64,000 bases of DNA from Methanosarcinaceae archaeon (lineage in GTDB: Archaea > Halobacteriota > Methanosarcinia > Methanosarcinales > Methanosarcinaceae). A program made the translations under genes and the position numbers. Positions 34,702-42,774 of the stretch are shown one piece after another (within the stretch, counting starts at the first letter, position 1; every line of letters begins with the position of its first letter). Under the pieces are notes generated by a model. It did not search any database. It was given only the letters and a program-made list of their open reading frames with translations, and was not told where the DNA came from. Where the stretch lies: positions 1-64,000 of the forward strand of contig JAMJFS010000001.1 in NCBI GenBank assembly GCA_023544565.1, given 5' to 3'.

Positions 34702-34887
34702 AACACTGTCCCATTTTACAGTTATTTTCAAGACTCTGATTCACACAGATTTACGCTGATTTAAGGTTGCATCCGCGTAAATCAGCGTTACCTGCACGCC
34801 CTTCAGGCGTAGCAGGCACTCAACTCCGCAAGGAGTGTATCTGCGTCTAATAAAATCGTTGAAATAACTGGATTTTGGAACTGTGTC
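34702..34887 (+). mobile_element. MITE-like element, 186 bp, with 9-bp target duplication
   Basis: Left end AACACTGTCCCATTTTACAG and right end, read in reverse, GACACAGTTCCAAAATCCAG form imperfect terminal inverted repeats ending in GTTATTTTCAA/TTGAAATAAC. ACTATTAAA occurs on both flanks (34693-34701 and 34888-34896). The interior is a CAGATTTACGCTGATTTAA/CGCGTAAATCAGCG palindrome into which a roughly 48-bp double-hairpin module (TACCTGC...GCAGGCACTCAACT...GAGTGTA) is nested. No coding capacity. Confidence 0.8.
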
Positions 34888-34905
34888 ACTATTAAAAAAA
34901 GAGAA

Positions 34906-35574
34906 CTACTCCTCAAGTATCTCTTTAACTTTCTCAAGAACCTCAATTGCATCATTGCGTTTAACGTCGACTTCTTGCTCTTTGCAGTATTTAATAAGCA
35001 CATCACCTGCATCGGATGATAGCACACCGTTCTTGACAGCTTTTTTCGCTATCCCGAAATATGTCCTTTCGGTATAATGCGTCCCTTTCGCTATACCCAT
35101 CAACAAATCTAGTGTTTTACTATCGATAATCCCGCTATCACATGCTGCATTAAAAGTTTCCCGGATATTAACCATCGGGTTTGACACAGGTTCAAAAGTG
35201 TCTGGATTGGTAGCCACAGCCACCTCATCATCAGCTTCGATGACACCGTCGCGGTACCATTCGTACACCTTACCGACACCTATCATTCCGTAAGTATCGA
35301 GTTCAGATGCGCGGAGTGCTCCCATACTGCAACCGCCGACAACGATAACTCCGCTTTTTAGTGCCTTGATTATCTCTTTGTGGGCAACTGCGGTCTTGTC
35401 AAAGAATATGCCATCAATGATCCCTATGACATTGTATCCATTTTTAACAGCCTTTTGAATATCACATCGAAAAACCGGTCGGCTATATTTAACATTGGCG
35501 TCAAGTATTTTTTTTGCATCTTCATGGCTGATACTTGTGCCTGCAAATACTATTGGGCGAAGTACTTTGTTCAT
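34906..35574 (-). CDS. tfuA: TfuA-like protein, partner of YcaO
   Basis: A 222-aa protein of the TfuA family. In methanogens TfuA works with YcaO to convert a glycine of methyl-coenzyme M reductase subunit alpha into thioglycine, probably by delivering sulfur. Family features are IVFAGTSISHEDAKKIL, GYNVIGIIDGIFFDKTAVAHKEII, GCSMGALRASEL and GMIGVGKVYEWYRDG. The start at 35574 shares the ATGA overlap with the YcaO stop, indicating coupled translation; an earlier start at 35598 is possible. A cysteine desulfurase gene is nearby. Confidence 0.9.
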   Translation of the reverse strand: MNKVLRPIVFAGTSISHEDAKKILDANVKYSRPVFRCDIQKAVKNGYNVIGIIDGIFFDKTAVAHKEIIKALKSGVIVVGGCSMGALRASELDTYGMIGVGKVYEWYRDGVIEADDEVAVATNPDTFEPVSNPMVNIRETFNAACDSGIIDSKTLDLLMGIAKGTHYTERTYFGIAKKAVKNGVLSSDAGDVLIKYCKEQEVDVKRNDAIEVLEKVKEILEE

Positions 35575-36851
35575 CTTGGCTTTCTTCCCCTTCTCCATGG
35601 CCTGTCTTCTTTTGCAAGACTTTGTCTTTTAACCAATTTCATCCTACTTCCGACACGTTCACGATCAAGAGTATATAATTCAAATGTTGGAATGATTACA
35701 CGTACAACAGGTATGTTTACACCCTCTCTTGATAGATTAACCACAATAACATTATCAACGATATTCTTGAGTTGGTTAAGTACAACTCTAATATTTTCTG
35801 CCGGGGTTGGTGTTGAGACATCTTTTATCTCTGCAAGCGATATCGTCTCTTTATCACCATACCAGAACTTGTTCATACGTTTTATTTGGTCGTATCCGAT
35901 GTTACGGACAAATTTTTCACGGTCTGTATCCTCGCGTGCCCCATGAATTTGCACAAGTCTGGATTGGGCGGCTTCAGTAATTGCCCGGCTGACTGCAATT
36001 TCAGGTTTTAGGTGTGAACCTGCACCCATTACCAGCATTGCTGGATCCTTTGATTTAATATCATCAGTTGCAGCAACGACTGTCGTGACATTGGTATCAT
36101 GATTAAGCACCCACAGCCTGATCTCCACGCCTGTATCATTGAACTTTTGAACAAGTTCATAGTTAATCCCATCGTCTTGTGTCAAAATGAGTTCTTTTCC
36201 CGTATTCCTGTTGAACTCAGCACTGCTCAATGCATCTCGCTCAATAACTTCCAGCAATCCGTGGAATATTGCTTCTTCCATCACATTTCCTGCTGCAAGA
36301 CCATTAGTATTGCTTCGAAAGAGTTTCACACATTGTCCGGGTTCTATGTATGGGTGATAAACGGCATTTGAAGGAACGAATATCACTTCGTTTTTCAGCA
36401 GGTCCCATCCTTCCGTCCAGTCAACCAGTTTGTCGGGTAGAAGTGGTTCCGGTAGAAGAAGCAATGCCGGATCAAGTATGTTGTGATCTGCAACTGCTTC
36501 TTCATGCGTTTTTATAATCGTTTGTGCCGAAATATCAGTATCAATGTTATCATTTGTCCCCGCTCTTTCAGCAAGACATCTCTCAAAACCTTCCATCATT
36601 GCAGAGATGCGTGCCTGGTCTGCGGTTGCTCCTTTTCCAGAATAAATGGATATTCCGCCCTTTGCAGCACTTGGGCGAATGGATGAAAATACCGGAATCC
36701 CGATCCTGTCAAGGTCGGTTATGTCTGCGATACGGGTCACACCTATTGTCTTAAGTTGACTCTTTGCATTTTTGAGGGTCGTTTCTCCATCGTGTACTCT
36801 TTGAGTGCCATCTAAATAGAACAGCGACTCATCAATAATTATCTCGGTCAT
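35571..36851 (-). CDS. ycaO: YcaO-domain ATP-dependent cyclodehydratase/thioamidation enzyme
   Basis: A 426-aa YcaO protein. The YcaO ATP-binding site is recognisable in the SxGKGATADQARISAMMEGFERCLAE block (about 70-95), the ITEAAQSRL helix and EAIFHGLLEVIERDA. With TfuA it activates the backbone amide of a glycine in McrA for sulfur insertion. The C-terminus (DRPWRRGRKPR) lacks the PxPxP of azoline-forming YcaOs, as in methanogen enzymes. ATG 36851 was chosen; ATG 36872 is also in frame. McrA itself is not in the window. Confidence 0.92.
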   Translation of the reverse strand: MTEIIIDESLFYLDGTQRVHDGETTLKNAKSQLKTIGVTRIADITDLDRIGIPVFSSIRPSAAKGGISIYSGKGATADQARISAMMEGFERCLAERAGTNDNIDTDISAQTIIKTHEEAVADHNILDPALLLLPEPLLPDKLVDWTEGWDLLKNEVIFVPSNAVYHPYIEPGQCVKLFRSNTNGLAAGNVMEEAIFHGLLEVIERDALSSAEFNRNTGKELILTQDDGINYELVQKFNDTGVEIRLWVLNHDTNVTTVVAATDDIKSKDPAMLVMGAGSHLKPEIAVSRAITEAAQSRLVQIHGAREDTDREKFVRNIGYDQIKRMNKFWYGDKETISLAEIKDVSTPTPAENIRVVLNQLKNIVDNVIVVNLSREGVNIPVVRVIIPTFELYTLDRERVGSRMKLVKRQSLAKEDRPWRRGRKPR

Positions 36852-37062
36852 GGTTAGCAAACGCTCTTGCATATATTATATATCTTGCGACAAGTAAGAA
36901 AGAGGCATCTCAACCGCCACAACGGTTAATTATATATAATATGGAGTTATTATTAACAATTCAGCAACAATAACATTACAAAGATGTTGATTTTGCTATA
37001 TATTAAGTTAACTGATGTCGTTTTTTAAATAATACGATTGAAGAGACCGGAGGAAATGTAGT

Positions 37063-37230
37063 ATGAGAACTATAATGAAAAATAATGATAAACTTAAATT
37101 TAAACTTAGAAACCACGAAAAAGCAGGTAATGTTTCCCACATAGTGATCAGTGGGCACACTGCAGATAAACTGGATTCCGAAGAGTTGGATCTTTATCGT
37201 TTTATGATCGGCGGTTTGCAGGCTAAGTAG
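37063..37230 (+). CDS. Unrecognised small protein (55 aa)
   Basis: MRTIMKNNDKLKFKLRNHEK continues to a 55-aa basic and then acidic protein ending in FMIGGLQAK. It is preceded by GGAGG (GACCGGAGGAAATGTAGTATG) and by a TATA-like stretch near 36993-37006. It lies 56 nt before the cysteine desulfurase gene in the same direction, so it is probably its operon leader gene. No family was recognised. It is below usual length cutoffs. Confidence 0.6.
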   Translation: MRTIMKNNDKLKFKLRNHEKAGNVSHIVISGHTADKLDSEELDLYRFMIGGLQAK

Positions 37231-37285
37231 CCTGCAAGATCTGTCTGCAAAATCTATTTCTAATTTAGCACCATTACAGATTTGC

Positions 37286-38467
37286 ATGTATGATGTCTAT
37301 TCCATTCGTGAAGATTTTCCGGTTCTAAAGGAAGTTGTCTATTTAGATAGTGCTGCAACTACCCAGACACCCGTACAGGTAGTTTTGGCTATGGAAGATT
37401 ATTTTTATAAATACGCAGGCAACCACGGAAGAGGCGCACACAGGCTTGCACGCCAGACCACAAATCATTACGAGGATGCACGTGAAAGTGTGGCTTCATT
37501 TTTGAACATCGATTACAAAAAGACGATATTCACAAAGAACACTACTGAAAGCATCAACATGGTTGCGCATGGAATTGAATGGAAATCCGGTGACCATATA
37601 ATCACAACACTGATTGAACATCATTCCAATTTACTTCCATGGATGCGTTTGCGTGAGCAGGGTGTTGAAGTTACGATTATAAGCCCAAATGAATACGGCA
37701 TAATAAATCCAAATGATGTCGAAGATGCCATAATCGACAAAACTCGCCTTGTTGCAATCACCCATGTTTCTAATGTGTTTGGCTCGATCCAGGACGTTGC
37801 AAGAATAGTGAAAATTGCACACAAAGGCGGCGCGCAAGTACTTATTGACGGCGCGCAGTCCGCAGGTCACATGCCACTTGACGTGGCCGCGCTCGACTGT
37901 GATTTTTTTGCTACTTCAGGCCACAAGGGTTTGCTTGGTCCACAGGGTACCGGTGTTCTGTATGTTAAGGAGCCGGATATGCTCGCCCCGACCTATGTTG
38001 GGGGCGGTACAGTACACGCGGTCACATCAATGGGTTTTGAACTTGAACCATCTCCTGCTAAGTTTGAAGCGGGAACACCAAACATTCCAGGTGTTATCGG
38101 ACTTGGGCGCGCAGTAGAATATGTGCAGGAACTCGGCACGGTTAATATCGAGCGCCATGAGACTGCCCTTGCAAAAGATGCAGCACGGAGGCTTGCAGAA
38201 ATGGATCTGGTTGAAGTATATGGACCACAGGATCGTGCAGGTGTTGTACCATTCAATGTAGTGGGACTCAATGCACACGATGTTGCCATGATACTGGATG
38301 AGACAAAAAAGATATGTGTGCGAAGCGGACATCACTGCGCTATGCCAAGTATCCAGTTCCTTAAGGTAGAGGGTGCTGCCAGAGCATCGTTTGGATTGTA
38401 CAATACACAGGAAGAAGTGGATCTGTTCGTTGATTCAGTGTCCCAGATAACCACTCTTGTGACGTAA
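37286..38467 (+). CDS. sufS: Cysteine desulfurase (SufS type)
   Basis: A 393-aa PLP enzyme that takes sulfur from cysteine. The PLP lysine is K214 in SGHKGLLGPQG and the catalytic Cys is C351 in RSGHHCAMP, the group II (SufS/CsdA) layout. HHSNLLPW and DGAQSAGHMP hold cofactor and substrate contacts. Methanogens often lack or limit such enzymes. Here it is followed by fdhD, whose product receives sulfur from a desulfurase, and lies divergent from the TfuA/YcaO pair. Donor roles are inferred from this context. Confidence 0.92.
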   Translation: MYDVYSIREDFPVLKEVVYLDSAATTQTPVQVVLAMEDYFYKYAGNHGRGAHRLARQTTNHYEDARESVASFLNIDYKKTIFTKNTTESINMVAHGIEWKSGDHIITTLIEHHSNLLPWMRLREQGVEVTIISPNEYGIINPNDVEDAIIDKTRLVAITHVSNVFGSIQDVARIVKIAHKGGAQVLIDGAQSAGHMPLDVAALDCDFFATSGHKGLLGPQGTGVLYVKEPDMLAPTYVGGGTVHAVTSMGFELEPSPAKFEAGTPNIPGVIGLGRAVEYVQELGTVNIERHETALAKDAARRLAEMDLVEVYGPQDRAGVVPFNVVGLNAHDVAMILDETKKICVRSGHHCAMPSIQFLKVEGAARASFGLYNTQEEVDLFVDSVSQITTLVT

Positions 38468-38526
38468 CTTGCTTTTTTGGATCCTTATAAAATGTCCTAT
38501 ATATCATAACGTTAAATATGTCATGA

Positions 38527-39279
38527 ATGCCCCAAAGATACACAAAAAGCTATTCTGTGACTACTATTCAAAAAGACGGCGAGACGTTTTCATCTGAGCG
38601 CACTGTTGCAAAAGAGGTTTCGATCGAATTGTCTGTGAATGGCACCCGTGCAGCATCCATCCTTGCATCCCCCATATGTGCAAGGGAACTTGCAGTCGGA
38701 TATGCAATATGTGAGGGGATCGTTGGTCCTGATGAGATCGTGGATGTTCAAGCCGACGGCATGAAAGTTAATATCGATATTAAATGTACTGATGATTTTA
38801 CACTCTGGCACGAACTACGCTCATCTGGCTGTATCGGTATCAAATGGCAGACCAATGAAGATGTTAGTGTAAGTCCAGATGCCGTATTTCCGGCAAGTTC
38901 TGTATTTTCCGGTATAAAGTTCCTTGAATCAGATGTGTATCGCCTGACAAGAGGCACTCATCTTGCGGCATTGGTTTCAATGAAAGGTGAACTGGTTACA
39001 AAAGCAGTTGATATCGGGCGCCACAATGCCATCGATAAGGTTGTAGGTTATGCAGCACTTAACAATATTGATGTATCACAACTTTACCTTCTCTCAACTG
39101 GCAGGCAGTCAGCCGGGATGGTATTAAAGGCTGCACGTGCCGGCATACCTTTGATCGTAACTAAAAGTGCTCCATTTGATAGCGGAATCGATGCTGCAGA
39201 GAAGTCTGGTATGGGGTTAGTTGGTTTTGTATCAAATGCCGAAATGACCGTGTTTGCAAACAAATGGCGAATTGATTAG
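38527..39279 (+). CDS. fdhD: FdhD-family sulfurtransferase for molybdoenzyme cofactor
   Basis: A 250-aa FdhD homologue. FdhD passes sulfur from a cysteine desulfurase to the molybdenum or tungsten cofactor of formate dehydrogenase. Visible motifs are SPICARELAVGYAICEGIV, SSGCIG (Cys102), DIGRHNAIDKVVGYA, STGRQSAGMVLKAARAGIP and TKSAP. The bacterial CxxC is replaced by a single Cys. It lies 59 nt after sufS, a natural donor-acceptor pair. No fdh gene is present in the window, so the client could be formylmethanofuran dehydrogenase or a formate dehydrogenase elsewhere. Confidence 0.9.
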   Translation: MPQRYTKSYSVTTIQKDGETFSSERTVAKEVSIELSVNGTRAASILASPICARELAVGYAICEGIVGPDEIVDVQADGMKVNIDIKCTDDFTLWHELRSSGCIGIKWQTNEDVSVSPDAVFPASSVFSGIKFLESDVYRLTRGTHLAALVSMKGELVTKAVDIGRHNAIDKVVGYAALNNIDVSQLYLLSTGRQSAGMVLKAARAGIPLIVTKSAPFDSGIDAAEKSGMGLVGFVSNAEMTVFANKWRID

Positions 39280-39361
39280 TTGTTAATTTTAGATATGTGA
39301 AAAATAAAAATAAAGATAAAAATAAAAATAAAAATAAAGAAAGTTTTGTAAACAAACTTTC

Positions 39362-39574
39362 TTAAAATGTAAATTTACCGCTATGTGCGTCAAGTAAAAG
39401 TGCAAGTACAAGAAGAAACATGCTGAACAGCACAACTCCTACACCCGATATCATCATCATTAATGTTGCAACTGATTTGAACGGAATGAAGATAATACAC
39501 ATTACAAATCCTACCGCACCAACAATAAATGCAAGATAATATAACAAATAATCTGATTTTAATATGTTATCCAT
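39362..39574 (-). CDS. Small membrane protein (2-3 TM helices)
   Basis: A 70-aa very hydrophobic protein (MDNILKSDYLLYYLAFIVGA...) with two or three membrane helices. AAGGTGAT at normal distance supports the ATG at 39574. It lies divergent from orc1 and convergent with fdhD, with an A/AATAAA-rich stretch in between. No family was recognised. Confidence 0.6.
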   Translation of the reverse strand: MDNILKSDYLLYYLAFIVGAVGFVMCIIFIPFKSVATLMMMISGVGVVLFSMFLLVLALLLDAHSGKFTF

Positions 39575-39727
39575 AATTATCACCTTTTTTTTATATCATA
39601 TAATAGGTTAAGTATTCATATAATTTTCTATTTAACCCTGATGTATTGCAGTGTATCAAAGCAAAAGACTATTATGTGTATATATAAGTTAATGTGTAAG
39701 TTTGAGTGAAATCAAGGAGATACGTTA

Positions 39728-40840
39728 GTGAACAAGGATATGCTTCTTTGGGATGAGACCATTTTTAAAAACGGAGAGGTGCTCGAACTTGACTATCTAC
39801 CCGATTATTTTGCACATCGTGATAATCAATTACAAGCGTTGAAATACAGCCTGCGCCCGGCCATGCGCGGAATGCGCCCCGTAAATTGTCTATTGACTGG
39901 ACCGCCAGGTACTGGAAAAACCACTGCTGTCCTGAAAGTGTTTGAGGAGATGAGGGAGCACACAGATAATATAATCTTTGTGAAGGTCAACTGTCAGATG
40001 GATTCGACACGTTTTGCCGTAATCGCCAGAATATACAAAAAACTGTTCAACGTTTCCCCGCCATCATCCGGTGTATCGTTTCGCAAAATATTTGAGAAAG
40101 TCGCAGAACATCTTGCTGAAACCGAAAAGGTCTTGGTTGTTGCACTGGACGATATCAATTACCTGTTTTATGAAGGTCATGCAGATGAAGTGATGTATTC
40201 ACTCCTTCGTGCACACGAGGAGTATCCCGGGGCAAAAGTGGGAATTATTACCATTGTTAGTGATACCGGGAAACTTTACAATTTTGACCAGAAAGTCAAT
40301 TCCGTGTTCCTGCCGGAGGAGATCGATTTCCAGAGGTATGACTATGGTGAATTGCAGGATATTGTTTCAAACAGGTCTAAACATGCATTTTTCCCGAATG
40401 TTGTTTCTGATGAAGTCCGAGACAGGATTGTTGATTACGTTGACCGGACAGGAGATCTGCGTGTTGGTGTGAATCTGCTCAAGCGTTCAGGATTGAATGC
40501 CGAGCGCCGTGCAAGCCGGACAATCACCATAGAAGATGTTGAGAAGGCTTACGAAGCATCCAGATTGATGCATCTCTGCCGGAGTATCCAGTCACTTACA
40601 CCTGATGAAAAAACACTGCTCAAATTGATCGCAAAAGGTGAGGATGCCCAGACAGGAGAATTGTACAAGTCTTTCCACGAGATAACAAAACTTGGTTATA
40701 CCAGGTTTTATGATATGGTGAATAAACTCAATACAGTCCAGTTCGTGGATGCTAATTTCTCAGGCAAGGGTACGCGCGGACGCACAAGGATCATCAAACC
40801 CAGATATGAACCAAAAGACATACTGAAGTGTCTTGATTGA
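39728..40840 (+). CDS. cdc6: Orc1/Cdc6 replication initiator
   Basis: A 370-aa AAA+ protein that recognises archaeal replication origins and loads MCM. It has the conserved start DETIFKNGEVLELDYLP-YFAHRDNQL, Walker A GPPGTGKT (58-65), Walker B VVALDDIN (D141-D142), sensor regions and a C-terminal winged helix (about 290-365, KLGYTRFYDMVNKLN). Start GTG 39728 follows AAGGAG by 8 nt. A TATA-like GTATATATAAG lies about 50 nt upstream. Its neighbours are a repeat/MITE cluster and dnaG. Origins in archaea are often next to this gene. Confidence 0.93.
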   Translation: MNKDMLLWDETIFKNGEVLELDYLPDYFAHRDNQLQALKYSLRPAMRGMRPVNCLLTGPPGTGKTTAVLKVFEEMREHTDNIIFVKVNCQMDSTRFAVIARIYKKLFNVSPPSSGVSFRKIFEKVAEHLAETEKVLVVALDDINYLFYEGHADEVMYSLLRAHEEYPGAKVGIITIVSDTGKLYNFDQKVNSVFLPEEIDFQRYDYGELQDIVSNRSKHAFFPNVVSDEVRDRIVDYVDRTGDLRVGVNLLKRSGLNAERRASRTITIEDVEKAYEASRLMHLCRSIQSLTPDEKTLLKLIAKGEDAQTGELYKSFHEITKLGYTRFYDMVNKLNTVQFVDANFSGKGTRGRTRIIKPRYEPKDILKCLD

Positions 40841-40903
40841 TTGTTTCATGCTGACAATTTGTCAGAATTGCAATAAATGCAATACAATTTTAAAAAAAAG
40901 ATA

Positions 40904-40963
40904 CAAGAAAATGCTCACTTCGTTCGCATTAACTTGGAGTACATAATCCTATAGATTATATAC
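40904..40963 (-). repeat. REP-like element copy 8 (type B)
   Basis: ACAAGAAAATGCTCACTTCG, GCATTAACTTGGAGTAC, then the ATAATCCTATAGATTATA palindrome. In tandem with copy 9. Confidence 0.85.
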
Positions 40964-40964
40964 A

Positions 40965-41174
40965 ACGAGAAAATCTTCGCTGACGCTCAGATTGACTCGA
41001 ACGACACTGTCCCATTTTCCAGTTATTTTCAAGACGCAGATTCACACAGATTTACGCTGATTTAAAGTTGCATCCGCGTAAATCAGCGTAAATCTGCGTC
41101 TAATGAAATTGTTGAAATAACTGGATTTTGGAATTGTGCCGACTCGAACTATATGTTTATAAAACATATACAAT
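40965..41174 (-). repeat. REP-like element copy 9 (type A), interrupted by MITE
   Basis: ACGAGAAAATCTTCGCTGAC and CAGATTGACTCGAAC at 40965-41002 continue after the insertion as GACTCGAAC at 41141 and TATATGTTTATAAAACATATA to about 41171. Removing 41003-41140 and one GACTCGAAC restores a normal copy. Confidence 0.85.
41003..41140 (+). mobile_element. MITE-like element, 138 bp, target duplication GACTCGAAC
   Basis: Left end GACACTGTCCCATTTTCCAG and right end, read in reverse, GGCACAATTCCAAAATCCAG. The interior palindrome CAGATTTACGCTGATTTAA...CGCGTAAATCAGCG matches the copy at 34702, but the nested double-hairpin module is absent. An exact 9-bp duplication flanks it (40994-41002, 41141-41149). 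Inserted inside a REP-like repeat. Confidence 0.85.
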
Positions 41175-41188
41175 AAAAAAGAAGTTGC

Positions 41189-41236
41189 CAGGAAATGATA
41201 TAATACGGCCCAAAGACCGTTTTCGCACATTTCCTG
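41189..41236 (-). terminator. Nested stem-loop after dnaG
   Basis: CAGGAAATG (41189-41197) pairs with CATTTCCTG (41228-41236), and the inner ACGG pairs with CCGT (41205-41208, 41217-41220). It lies 10 nt beyond the dnaG stop. Confidence 0.5.
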
Positions 41237-41246
41237 ACTTAAAGTA

Positions 41247-42608
41247 TTACAATCCCTGTGCTGTAAATACTTTCACTGATGCAGGGCTTTTTGAAATGTC
41301 CCCTATCTTAACACCAACAAGAGTCTCGATCCCTTTATCTACTGCAATATCAAGTATCCTTTGAGTTATCACGCCATCAAATACAACACTTTTAATATTT
41401 TCACTGCTCTTTAGTGTGTGCACAAGATCGCGAACTGCAGTCTCCACAACTACATTATCATCTGATCCTAACAAGCGCGCCCCAAGTGTACCCAACAATT
41501 CATCTGCATGGATTTTGAATCTGCTGCCCTCCATTGCTTCTTTTGCAGATACTGTAACTTTTGACTTTGATTCTACTTTTCTTGCAGGTTCCCCGCGGCG
41601 TTGTTGTGACGGTTCTGACACTGTTCGATTATGTCGTTTTGTAGGAGTCTTTTCAATCCGTTCAATCCTTTTAGTCCTTTCAACCTTTTCAGCCACAGGT
41701 TCCTTAACTTCTGCATCTCTTCGTTCATTTCTGTTTGACACCCTTGTGACCCTTTGGGCCTTGGAAGGCTCGGACTGCTTTATAGAATATTTCTCCATAA
41801 CCTGTTCAACAGGTATCTTCTGGCGCAGCGCCCGCACGATCTCCCTCTGGACAAGATCTTCAACGCTTTTTCCATCAGGTGCCCTGGCAATATAGTCAAT
41901 ATCTGCAACCTGAAGAAGTTCCTTGATGATAAGTTCCCCTCCACGGTCACCATCTGTGAATGCAGTAACTGATCTTGTTTTAGTAAGTTCTGCAACTTCA
42001 GGTGGAACATTTGTACCGCCGACACAAACTGTGTTCTTGATACCATATCGCAAAAGGTTGAGAACATCAGCACGCCCTTCGACAACCACAATAGCATCCG
42101 AGTCAAGCATGTTAGGACCACATGGGATTTTGTTCTTACCGTAATACTGCATCTCCTCAATGCGCACGGACTGACGTACCTCGTCAGCGATCTCCTGTGA
42201 TTCAGGTAGATTAACATCGAACATCTCGGTGAGAATGAACTTAGCCCTGTCAACGATATGTTTCCTCTTTGTCGCGCGCACATCCTCAATGTTTGTTATC
42301 TCGATCTGTGCACTGCAAGGACCAACTCTGTCAATCGTTTCAAGTGAAGCCGCAAGGATCGATGTCTCAACCTTATCAAGGCTTGAAGGGATCAGGATGT
42401 TTCCTTTTGCTTTCCCGCCTTTTGTATTTACAAGAACCTCTATCCTGCCTATACGACCTGTTTTTTGAAGGTCGCGCAGGTCAAGGTCTGAGCCAAGCAA
42501 CCCTTCGGTCTGTCCGAAAATTGCACCGACTATATCGGGGCGCTCAATGACCCCATCCGCACTGATCTTGGAATGAATGATGTATTTTGTAGTATCTGTA
42601 TTTTGCAT
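41247..42608 (-). CDS. dnaG: Archaeal DnaG (TOPRIM primase-like protein)
   Basis: A 453-aa archaeal DnaG. The TOPRIM catalytic glutamate is E177 in VVVEGRADV and the metal Asp pair lies in FTDGDRGG (D219, D221). In archaea the protein is associated with the exosome in RNA processing and can also show primase activity. A charged, low-complexity linker (about 285-350, [13 protein letters not shown]) precedes the conserved C-terminal domain, which contacts the exosome cap in known systems. GGAGG lies 8 nt upstream of ATG 42608; an upstream ATG at 42623 is weaker. Confidence 0.93.
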   Translation of the reverse strand: MQNTDTTKYIIHSKISADGVIERPDIVGAIFGQTEGLLGSDLDLRDLQKTGRIGRIEVLVNTKGGKAKGNILIPSSLDKVETSILAASLETIDRVGPCSAQIEITNIEDVRATKRKHIVDRAKFILTEMFDVNLPESQEIADEVRQSVRIEEMQYYGKNKIPCGPNMLDSDAIVVVEGRADVLNLLRYGIKNTVCVGGTNVPPEVAELTKTRSVTAFTDGDRGGELIIKELLQVADIDYIARAPDGKSVEDLVQREIVRALRQKIPVEQVMEKYSIKQSEPSKAQRVTRVSNRNERRDAEVKEPVAEKVERTKRIERIEKTPTKRHNRTVSEPSQQRRGEPARKVESKSKVTVSAKEAMEGSRFKIHADELLGTLGARLLGSDDNVVVETAVRDLVHTLKSSENIKSVVFDGVITQRILDIAVDKGIETLVGVKIGDISKSPASVKVFTAQGL

Positions 42609-42649
42609 ATTTATATCCTCCACAATTAAATTTTCTTATTGTGCGTTTT

Positions 42650-42713
42650 TCATAGCATATATTTTACAAATATATAGTGAGAGTTAATGCAAACGAAGTG
42701 AGCATTTTCTCGT
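42650..42713 (+). repeat. REP-like element copy 10 (type B)
   Basis: ATAGCATATATTTTACAAATATATA, then GTGAGAGTTAATGCAAACG and AAGTGAGCATTTTCTCGT. Upstream of dnaG, in tandem with copy 11. Confidence 0.8.
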
Positions 42714-42774
42714 AGTATATGTTTTATAAACATATAGTGCAAGTTAATCTAAGCGTTAGCGAAAATTTTCTTGT
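42714..42774 (+). repeat. REP-like element copy 11 (type A, decayed)
   Basis: AGTATATGTTTTATAAACATATA, then GTGCAAGTTAATCTAAGCG and TTAGCGAAAATTTTCTTGTT. Confidence 0.8.

Larger units (their letters stand above)
34386..34905. other. Intergenic region, 520 bp, repeats and MITE-like insertion
   Basis: No gene was seen. It holds two REP-like copies (34574-34634, 34635-34695) followed by a 186-bp MITE-like element with a 9-bp target duplication. Confidence 0.75.
40841..41246. other. Intergenic region, 406 bp, REP-like repeats split by MITE
   Basis: No gene was seen. It contains REP-like copies at 40904-40963 and 40965-41174, the latter split by the MITE-like element at 41003-41140, and a hairpin after dnaG. 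Confidence 0.75.

Noticed and set aside
35380-35946. 188-aa plus-strand reading frame
   Set aside because: It is antisense across the TfuA/YcaO junction, which is well supported by family motifs and an ATGA overlap.
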